Source of the DNA: Bartonella florencae
GTDB taxonomy: Bacteria; Pseudomonadota; Alphaproteobacteria; Rhizobiales; Rhizobiaceae
DNA length: 64,000 nucleotides
Direction of reading: 5' to 3'
Assembly (NCBI RefSeq): GCF_000312525.1
Contig: NZ_HE997451.1
Location: forward strand, 566,645-630,644
In this document: piece by piece, positions 9,444 to 16,248 of the stretch
How positions within the stretch are numbered: the first letter of the stretch is position 1
Layout of the letters: every line of letters starts with the position of its first letter
The notes under the pieces: generated by a model
Told to the model about the DNA's origin: nothing
The model's database searches: none
Seen by the model: the letters and a program-made list of their open reading frames with translations, nothing else
Position numbers and translations under genes: made by a program

Positions 9444-10019
9444 ACTCTCTACTCCTTGGTTACGCCGGCTCAAAATTTACATTCACACCTTAATACATAT
9501 ACTGTTAGCTACACTTTTTCTGACGAAAACAGTCCATTTTTAAATTTGCCATCACCATTTTCTGCCTTTCCTCAAAGCACTTACGAACAAAACATGCTTG
9601 AAAAAAAGAGATAACCATTTCTTCACTCTTTACCTCTACTATAAAGCAAAGAGATTTAAAGCTCAGTAAACAAACAATGAAATTTTAAAAAAACAATCAA
9701 AGTAATCTGTTATAAGAGCTTCTTAAAGTTAAAATTTAGTGGAAAAAGCACTTTAATTTCTTTATGAAATTAAAAAAATATATTATTTTTCTAAAATAAT
9801 TTTTAACTTCTTTCAAAAATAAAAATATTTTGTTAACCACTATCATGAATAGTGGGGAATTCAGTGGTGATTGTTACGCGTACTACTGAAATATTCATAA
9901 ACACTTTCATTATGAAGTGTTTGATTTCATGAATGGATTTTATAAACAGTGGTTTTACCTGCTGTTATAAAGTGTAGAGTGCCCTTCTGATTCGCAAGGG
10001 GCAAAGTGAGGGATCTAAA
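9444..10019 (+). promoter_or_regulatory. ctrA upstream regulatory region with stacked inverted repeats
   Basis: This 576-base gap separates the divergent fliJ-like gene and ctrA. The half proximal to ctrA holds four consecutive inverted repeats: CCACTAT/ATAGTGG (9837-9855, perfect), TTCAGTGGT/ACTACTGAA (9860-9890, one mismatch), AAACACTT/AAGTGTTT (9899-9922, perfect) and AACAG/CTGTT (9945-9966). TTAACC at 9833-9838 is a CtrA half-site and GATTC at 9989-9993 a CcrM GANTC site. GAGGG precedes the ctrA ATG at a good distance. In Caulobacter and Brucella, ctrA has two promoters controlled by GcrA/CcrM methylation and by CtrA itself. The sites here fit that, but the hairpin stack is not explained by it. 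Confidence 0.55.
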
Positions 10020-10721
10020 ATGCGCGTATTATTAATTGAAGATGATAAAGCGATGACTCAAAGCATTGAGCTTATGCTTAAGTCTGCAAATTTTAACGTT
10101 TATATCACTGATCTAGGTGAAGAAGGGGTCGATTTAGGAAAGCTTTATGATTATGATATCATTTTGCTTGATTTAAATTTGCCCGATATGTCAGGCTATG
10201 ATGTTCTGCGAACCCTAAGATTGGCGAAAATAAAAACTCCTGTCCTTATCCTTTCGGGTATGAATGCCGTTGAAGATAAGGTGCGTGGTTTTGGCTTTGG
10301 TGCAGATGATTATATGACAAAACCCTTCCATAAGGATGAACTCATTGCGCGTATTCATGCAGTTGTTCGCCGCTCCAAAGGGCATGCACAATCTGTTATT
10401 GTTACCGGTGATCTCACCGTTAATCTTGACGCAAAAACCGTTGAAGTTGCTGGGCGTCCAGTTCATTTAACTGGTAAAGAATATCAGATGCTAGAACTTC
10501 TCTCTTTGCGCAAAGGCACGACACTCACCAAGGAAATGTTCCTTAATCATCTCTATGGTGGAATGGATGAGCCAGAACTTAAAATTATTGATGTCTTTAT
10601 CTGCAAACTACGCAAGAAATTGGAAGCTGTATCTTCTCGCGTAAACTACATTGATACAGTTTGGGGACGTGGTTATGTATTACGTGATCCAATTGAAGAG
10701 GACGTACGCAAGACCGCTTAA
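10020..10721 (+). CDS. ctrA: Cell-cycle master response regulator CtrA
   Basis: CtrA is an OmpR-type DNA-binding response regulator that controls division, envelope and replication genes in alphaproteobacteria. The receiver domain (1-120) has acidic residues EDD at 7-9, the phosphoacceptor D51 in LLDLNLPD and K101 in [10 protein letters not shown]. The C-terminal winged helix has [17 protein letters not shown] and ending [13 protein letters not shown]. Length (233) and near-identical receiver match rhizobial CtrA. It receives phosphate through CckA and ChpT; chpT is 213 bases downstream on the other strand and the inhibitor gene sciP is upstream. A terminator follows directly. Confidence 0.98.
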   Translation: MRVLLIEDDKAMTQSIELMLKSANFNVYITDLGEEGVDLGKLYDYDIILLDLNLPDMSGYDVLRTLRLAKIKTPVLILSGMNAVEDKVRGFGFGADDYMTKPFHKDELIARIHAVVRRSKGHAQSVIVTGDLTVNLDAKTVEVAGRPVHLTGKEYQMLELLSLRKGTTLTKEMFLNHLYGGMDEPELKIIDVFICKLRKKLEAVSSRVNYIDTVWGRGYVLRDPIEEDVRKTA

Positions 10722-10742
10722 GCAGTGAAAATGCCACATTGT

Positions 10743-10776
10743 AAAATCTCGGAGTATAGCGGGCCGAGATTTTTTC
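10743..10776 (+). terminator. Rho-independent terminator after ctrA
   Basis: The inverted repeat AAAATCTCGG / CCGAGATTTT (10743-10752, 10764-10773) with an 11-base loop ends in a T run 22 bases beyond the ctrA stop. It can also terminate convergent chpT transcription weakly because of the A-rich left flank. Confidence 0.85.
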
Positions 10777-10934
10777 CGTTGCAAAAAGGCTCGCACACTA
10801 AGAATCTCTTCATATAGAGAAAATGCTTAAAGCTTAAAAAACTTAACCCTCGCTGTTAAGGATAACACTTTCACCGCTTACAGATACGATCTCAGCCATC
10901 TTTTCCGAATGCAGCTTCAGCATTTTTATCTTAT

Positions 10935-11573
10935 TCAAAATTCCTTGATACTTTCCAAAATAACACAACAATCAGTTTCCTTGATATTTATTTTCATCTC
11001 TGTCATCTGAGAAAGTAACAGAGTATAATAAAATTGGATAACGTGCGCATCAATAAGTTCTTCCTGAATATCTCCGTTATATAAAGCAATAAAATGGGCA
11101 GGAATACGGAGAGATTTACCACAGATTTCAAATTGAAAAGAACGCTTATTTTCATCCTGCACAATCATAACAACGATTTCTCCTCCACGAGGGACTGTTG
11201 CGTTTGCAATCAATAACAAGTTAAGCAAAAGCTTCACTTCATTTTTTGGTAAAAGCAGAGGGGGAACTTGCCATTTTAAAATTGCTTTTTCTTCTTTCAT
11301 ATATTGTTGGGCCACTTGCTCAGCCAAACGTGTATCTATTTGTCCCCCGCTAGCTCCTGCAAAACCAAATGCCAATCGTGCAAATTGTAAACGCGCAGAA
11401 GCATTGGCCACGGACCAACGAACCAATTGCAAAGCATCTTCTTCAGCCCCTCCTTCATCATAGAGCTCCATAGCATTTTGAATAGCCCCAACAGGTGAAA
11501 TCAAATCATGGCAAATACGACTACAAAGCAAAGCAGCTAAATCTGTAGGCTTCAAAGAGAGAGCTAATGTCAT
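10935..11573 (-). CDS. chpT: Histidine phosphotransferase ChpT
   Basis: ChpT relays phosphate from the hybrid kinase CckA to CtrA and CpdR. The DHp-like helix carries the phosphoacceptor histidine at residue 22 in SRICHDLISPVGAIQN, preceded by LKPTDLAALLC, which is typical of ChpT. The C-terminal part resembles a degenerate GHKL ATPase domain (LLLNLLLIANATVPRGG) without ATP-binding residues. The length of 212 is standard. An AGGAG lies about 13 bases upstream of the ATG. Convergent orientation with ctrA puts the relay protein and its target side by side. Confidence 0.93.
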   Translation of the reverse strand: MTLALSLKPTDLAALLCSRICHDLISPVGAIQNAMELYDEGGAEEDALQLVRWSVANASARLQFARLAFGFAGASGGQIDTRLAEQVAQQYMKEEKAILKWQVPPLLLPKNEVKLLLNLLLIANATVPRGGEIVVMIVQDENKRSFQFEICGKSLRIPAHFIALYNGDIQEELIDAHVIQFYYTLLLSQMTEMKINIKETDCCVILESIKEF

Positions 11574-11788
11574 AGTTATTGAAAACTCCTAAGATTGAAA
11601 AAACTTCCTTTTAAAACAAAACTCTTAACATCTCATGCATAGATAGAGAAGTTTTTGATAATCACGCTAAAAAATTTTCAAAAAAAGATTTGAGAATTTA
11701 AAAAATCTTACATATTGTTTTTTATCTGAATAGAATGAAAATGCTAATATTATAATTTCATTTGTAACTCATAAAAGGGAAAATTTTT

Positions 11789-12385
11789 ATGGCTCTCTTT
11801 CATCTAACACGTTGGTACAAAAACATTATAGCTTTCCTCTTCCTTTTATTTGCCACCATAAACACTGCAAATGCAAAACTCCGGCCGGTAGAACAAAGCG
11901 GCCCCCATTATTCCCTGCAAGAAATTATCGATTCTGGTCATATTTTTTTTGGAAAGACGACCAGTGGTGTAGCATCAGCAATCCAAAATATCTTCTCACG
12001 ATATGGTTATCCAAATGCCTATATTTTAGGGGAAGAAGCTTCTGGCGCCTTTTTTGCTGGATTAACCTATGGCGAAGGAACACTTTTCACAAAGGTCTAC
12101 GGCCAACATAAGGTTTTTTGGCAAGGTCCTTCTGTAGGATGGGACTTTGGTGGCCAAGGTTCTCGTCTCATGATTTTAGTTTACGATCTTAATAATATAA
12201 ATAATTTATGGGGACGCTATGCTGGTCTTTCAGGTTCGGCCTATTTAATTGCAGGTGTTGGTTTTCATGTCCTAAGACGCCACAATGTCCTGCTTATTCC
12301 GATACGCACCGGTATTGGCGCACGACTTGGCATCAATGTGGGATATTTAAAATTAACACCCAAACCGACATGGAATCCATTTTAA
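11789..12385 (+). CDS. eipA: Envelope integrity protein EipA (DUF1134)
   Basis: The protein has a signal peptide (basic start, hydrophobic FLFLLFATINTANA, cut after ANA). The following DUF1134 domain of about 170 residues is recognised by SGVASAIQNIFSRYGYPNAY, GEEASGAFFAGLTYGEG, VGWDFGGQGSR and the terminal RTGIGARLGINVGYLKLTP. In Brucella, EipA is a small beta-barrel periplasmic protein needed for envelope stress resistance and virulence, and its gene is under CtrA control. The position next to chpT/ctrA agrees with that. AAGGGA precedes the ATG. A second, likely co-transcribed gene follows within 21 bases. Confidence 0.9.
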   Translation: MALFHLTRWYKNIIAFLFLLFATINTANAKLRPVEQSGPHYSLQEIIDSGHIFFGKTTSGVASAIQNIFSRYGYPNAYILGEEASGAFFAGLTYGEGTLFTKVYGQHKVFWQGPSVGWDFGGQGSRLMILVYDLNNINNLWGRYAGLSGSAYLIAGVGFHVLRRHNVLLIPIRTGIGARLGINVGYLKLTPKPTWNPF

Positions 12386-12406
12386 TTGGAGTTGAAAGGG
12401 GGATTT

Positions 12407-13057
12407 ATGCTTATCCAATCATTGCTTTTTTTTATTCTTGGAGTAGCTTTTGTTTCTTGGTTACTGGTGCTTTTTGCCCCTTTTATTTGGCGTAGAGCTG
12501 TTTATTTTGCGCATAAGGGTGTTTCTGCACAAATTCCCTTATCACTCACTGAAATACAAGCAAACTATGATTTTCTTTGTGCACAACACGCTGTAGAACT
12601 TGCACAGAACGAACAAAAATATGAATCTTTGCAAAAAAAATACGCACAACAGAAAATACAACTGAGTCAAGCAACAGAACAACTTTATCGCTTATATCTC
12701 TCCCCGCAAAACGCAGCCACTTCGCCCAAAGAAGCTATTGCAACCAAACAGAGTCTTGTGGCAACAAACACTTTCATCAGAGAAATTAAAACTATGCGTG
12801 AAAAAATTGCACATTATCAGCAACGTTTACAAAAAATTCCAACCAATGATCTAAACTCCTTGGAAAATCAACAACTCTTAGATGAACTGCGTGAAGAAAC
12901 AAAGGAATTAGCAGCAACATTAGCTGCTCAAATAGCACTACAAGAAGGAGACACATCCCCTATCAACGCATTGGTCAAAAATTCCAAAAACAAAAACGAT
13001 TTAGCTTCACGTATTTGCCAAAAAATCACCTCTACAAAAAAAGCACCCCTTACCTAA
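12407..13057 (+). CDS. Membrane-anchored coiled-coil protein of unknown function
   Basis: One N-terminal transmembrane helix (LLFFILGVAFVSWLLVLFAPFIW) is followed by about 150 residues rich in Gln, Glu, Lys and Leu, with coiled-coil character (ENEQKYESLQKKYAQQK-like and LRDELREETKELAA-like heptads). The start at 12407 is preferred over an in-frame ATG at 12386 because GGGGGA sits seven bases before it. It lies 21 bases after eipA, so the two are probably one operon, which suggests an envelope role. I do not recognise the family. The C-terminus is basic and low complexity. Confidence 0.7.
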   Translation: MLIQSLLFFILGVAFVSWLLVLFAPFIWRRAVYFAHKGVSAQIPLSLTEIQANYDFLCAQHAVELAQNEQKYESLQKKYAQQKIQLSQATEQLYRLYLSPQNAATSPKEAIATKQSLVATNTFIREIKTMREKIAHYQQRLQKIPTNDLNSLENQQLLDELREETKELAATLAAQIALQEGDTSPINALVKNSKNKNDLASRICQKITSTKKAPLT

Positions 13058-13233
13058 GTGTTTTTTAAAGTGATTGAAAAGAACATCCATATTGTTAAAA
13101 GCCAACTGTATCTCCTACAATACAAATTTTGTTGCTATTATATTGATATAAGAGGATTTCTTAACAGTATAGCTACTAACTTTGGCTTTATCTTTTTATT
13201 ACAAGCCCCAAATCTCTCCCAGAGATCAGAAAA

Positions 13234-14367
13234 TTAAACCCATTCATAGCTTTGAAGATAAAAATCTCTTATTTTCTCGATAATCATGTCCTGCTCATTT
13301 TGTGTCAAATAAGGATGCATTGGCAAACTTAAAACATGATCACCTAAAGACCGCGAGACAGAAAGAGAACCTTTTACATAAGGAAAATGTTCATAAGCAG
13401 GCTGTTGATGCAATGGAGTTTTGTAATAAATCATTGTAGGAATAGAATTTTTCTGTAAATAGTCTTTTAATTTGTCACGATCTTTCACTTTAAGCGTATA
13501 TTGTGCATAAGCACAACGAACATTCTCTCCCACTTCTGGAACTGCGACAACATCTCGTAAATGGTTGGAATAATATTGAGCAATCTTCACCCGTTTTTCC
13601 ATCTCTTCTTCAAAGATAACAAGCTTTTCTAACAAAATTGCAGCTTGAATAGTATCTAAACGTGAATTCATACCAATACGCACATTATCATATTGCGTTT
13701 CGCCTTTACCATGAAAGAGGATTGAACGTAAAAGTTCTGCCAAATGATCATCATTGGTCATCATAGCGCCTCCATCACCATAACAACCTAATGGTTTTGC
13801 AGGATAAAAACTTGTCGCAGCCACATCGCCAAAAGCGCCGCACATAGTATTACCGCTTCTTCCCCCCATCGATTGAGCTGCATCTTCAATAACAAAAAGA
13901 TTTTCCTTTGCCGCCACATGAGCAATTTTTGCGTAATCAGCAGGAAGTCCAAACAAATCAACAGCAATAATTGCCTTTGGTTTAAGGCGTCCCTCTTGTT
14001 TAATCATTTCGATTGCTTCACAAAGTTTTTCAACATCGATATTGAATGTATCAGGCAAAACATCTACAAAAACAGGTTCCGCTCCCACCAAAGCGACAAC
14101 TTCAGCAGTTGCAGAAAACGTGAAGCTAGGACAAAAGACAGCATCCCCTAGACCAATATTTTTTGCCATGAGAGGCATCTTCAAAGCGTCCGTTCCATTA
14201 GCACAAGCAACCACATGCTTAACGCCAAGATATTCTGCTAAGCGCTCTTCAAATTCTGTTACTTTTGGTCCCAAAATATACTGACCACTCGCGACCACAT
14301 GCGCAATTGCAGAATTAATTTTGTCTTCAATACGCGCACGCTGCGCCCCAAGGTCAATGAATTGCAT
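13234..14367 (-). CDS. gnnB: DegT/DnrJ/EryC1 aminotransferase, probable GnnB
   Basis: This is a PLP-dependent sugar aminotransferase of the DegT/DnrJ/EryC1/StrS family. Features are IDLGAQRARIEDKI at the start, the ACANGTDAL phosphate-binding loop (about 55-63), VIEDAAQSMGG, the PLP lysine K191 in SFYPAKPLGCYGDGGA and GMNSRLDTIQAAIL. The start MQFIDL has GGAG upstream, better than the ATG at 14388. It lies 49 bases downstream of a Gfo/Idh/MocA oxidoreductase on the same strand. That oxidoreductase-aminotransferase pairing is the GnnA/GnnB pathway making UDP-2,3-diamino-2,3-dideoxyglucose for lipid A, and Bartonella henselae lipid A is known to contain that diamino sugar. A WbpB/WbpE-type surface glycan role is the main alternative. 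Confidence 0.78.
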   Translation of the reverse strand: MQFIDLGAQRARIEDKINSAIAHVVASGQYILGPKVTEFEERLAEYLGVKHVVACANGTDALKMPLMAKNIGLGDAVFCPSFTFSATAEVVALVGAEPVFVDVLPDTFNIDVEKLCEAIEMIKQEGRLKPKAIIAVDLFGLPADYAKIAHVAAKENLFVIEDAAQSMGGRSGNTMCGAFGDVAATSFYPAKPLGCYGDGGAMMTNDDHLAELLRSILFHGKGETQYDNVRIGMNSRLDTIQAAILLEKLVIFEEEMEKRVKIAQYYSNHLRDVVAVPEVGENVRCAYAQYTLKVKDRDKLKDYLQKNSIPTMIYYKTPLHQQPAYEHFPYVKGSLSVSRSLGDHVLSLPMHPYLTQNEQDMIIEKIRDFYLQSYEWV

Positions 14368-14416
14368 ACTAACTCCATTGGTCATCACAATAATGTAAAA
14401 GTGCTTCCTATCTCTT

Positions 14417-15373
14417 TTATTTTTGATAATCGAGATGAGCAGCAGTTAAAATCCGTAAAACAGCAACCGCATCATCACCACTTGTACGAGGTAATTGACG
14501 TGTTTTAATACAATGAAAGAAATGCTGTAATTCACAAGTAAGCGGCAAATCCTCACACACATCAATGTAATCTGGCGCATCAGTACTAAAAGCCCACCGT
14601 TGTTTCTTCTTCCAAACAGCAAAACGGTGCACCGCCAATTTACGGTTCCATGGCTCCATATCATCAAAAACCAGCATAGCTTTTGTTCCAACAACCGTTA
14701 AACGCCTTTCACGATAAGGACATAAGCGCGAAGTAAAAAGATGGCTACGAATACCATTGGGAAAAGTCATATGAATATGGGCAAAATCAGAACACTGATC
14801 AATGACAGCAGCCCCATCACCCCGAATCTCAGAAGGTTCACATCCTGTCAAAGCCAAAATCATTGAGAGATCATGAGGCGCGAGATCCCATAAAGCATCG
14901 CTTTGTGTATGAAATTTTCCAAAACCTAACCGATGAGAATAAATATAGCGCACCTCCCCCAATTCTCCCTGTTCCACCAATTCGCACATTTTTTCAAAAG
15001 CAGGATGAAAGCGTAAAATATGCCCTACCATTAAAATCCGTTCACATTGGCGAGCAACTTGCACTTGCTGTTCAGCATCCGCAACATTCAAAGCGATTGG
15101 TTTTTCAACCAATACATCTTTACCATTTTTGACGGCACGCAAAACATTTTCTGTATGAAATTGTGGAGGCAAAGCCACCACTAGCGCATCAATATCATTA
15201 CGCGTAAAAAGATCATCAAGCGTAATAACATCAACGCTGTACATATTTGCAAAACTTACAGCACGAGAACTATCAATATCAGAAACTGCTGCTAAAGCCC
15301 CGAGACTTTGAAGTGTTCGTATATGATTCTCACCCCAATGACCGCATCCTAAAACCGCTACACGTGGCACCAT
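14417..15373 (-). CDS. gnnA: Gfo/Idh/MocA oxidoreductase, probable GnnA
   Basis: The N-terminal Rossmann fold starts VAVLGCGHWGENHIRTL with the dinucleotide motif at 9-14. VVALPPQFHTENVLRAV and the catalytic EKPIAL at 90-95 identify the Gfo/Idh/MocA family. VGHILRFHPAFEKM and DLAPHDLSMIL contain residues lining the sugar site. GnnA oxidises the 3-hydroxyl of UDP-GlcNAc with NAD+, giving the ketone that GnnB aminates. Length 318 agrees. The aminotransferase gene follows 49 bases later, so the two are an operon. Substrate assignment is inferred from the pairing and from known Bartonella lipid A chemistry, not from active-site residues. Confidence 0.76.
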   Translation of the reverse strand: MVPRVAVLGCGHWGENHIRTLQSLGALAAVSDIDSSRAVSFANMYSVDVITLDDLFTRNDIDALVVALPPQFHTENVLRAVKNGKDVLVEKPIALNVADAEQQVQVARQCERILMVGHILRFHPAFEKMCELVEQGELGEVRYIYSHRLGFGKFHTQSDALWDLAPHDLSMILALTGCEPSEIRGDGAAVIDQCSDFAHIHMTFPNGIRSHLFTSRLCPYRERRLTVVGTKAMLVFDDMEPWNRKLAVHRFAVWKKKQRWAFSTDAPDYIDVCEDLPLTCELQHFFHCIKTRQLPRTSGDDAVAVLRILTAAHLDYQK

Positions 15374-15544
15374 TTTTATGCCTTACCCCATCTCATCATA
15401 TGAAAATTATATTTTCTTATACTTCATATCGAGGATAAAATAGAATGACAAGCAAAAAGCTTAAAAACGATGCTTGACATCTTACTATTCTACCTCTTAT
15501 ATCCGCAGAAGGTGAGATAAATCGCAATCTTATTTATCAAATTC

Positions 15545-15618
15545 GGCGGAGTAGCTCAGTAGGTTAGAGCAGAGGAATCATAATCCTTGTGTCGGGGGTT
15601 CAAATCCCTCCTCCGCTA
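15545..15618 (+). tRNA. tRNA-Met (CAT anticodon)
   Basis: The cloverleaf is complete: acceptor GGCGGAG/CTCCGCT (last pair G-U), D arm GCTC/GAGC, anticodon stem GAGGA/TCCTT with loop ATCATAA giving anticodon CAT, and T arm around GGGGG-TTCAAAT. The sequence resembles the elongator methionine tRNA of alphaproteobacteria rather than initiator or tRNA-Ile2. The gene continues CC but then G, so a full CCA is not encoded. Confidence 0.93.
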
Positions 15619-15620
15619 CC

Positions 15621-16248
15621 GTCTTTCTCAAAGTTCTGCCATATTTTTCAAGATAATTGTAACTTGTCGGCAGGTTTTATATATTTTAACATTAAGTTTT
15701 ATATTAATTCCTTTCAAAGGATGCACCAAGCTCTTTTTAAAAAACCTCAAAGCCTTCTCTCATTTTTGCTTTCAAAGACTCGTTTGATACATAGTTTACC
15801 CAATCAAAAATGTAGATAAGAACAATGAGTCATCACAGATTCCACCTTAATCACATCTTTTCTCACCCAGTATAAAACATAAAGTCAAACTACACACAAA
15901 AAATTATTCTTTATTGACTTTAAAACGATAGAAGCTCTTCCCTTTTTAGAAAATATACAACTTTTAAAATACTGCTCTTTTCTATTTCTTTAAGCATAAA
16001 CCAAATATTGATATCAAAGTATATCTTGCTATCAATAAAAATATCATCACTTTATAATATTTCACTAAAAATGAAAAACTTATTTTTAAATTATAATAAA
16101 AATACATTATTTGCTAAATTAAATATTGCGTATTTAACTATAAATTCAACTTTAATTTTGACAAAAAAAGCAAAATAAACTATCAAATTTATGCATTATT
16201 AAAATCAATATATATATATTCTATTCTTCTTTTGAAGACTGCGGGGAA
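15621..16248. other. Very AT-rich region between tRNA-Met and the autotransporter
   Basis: No convincing gene lies in these 628 bases. Composition becomes extremely AT-rich towards the autotransporter (runs of TA dinucleotides at 16205-16220). The autotransporter promoter must be here but no unique -35/-10 pair can be picked out. Confidence 0.5.
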
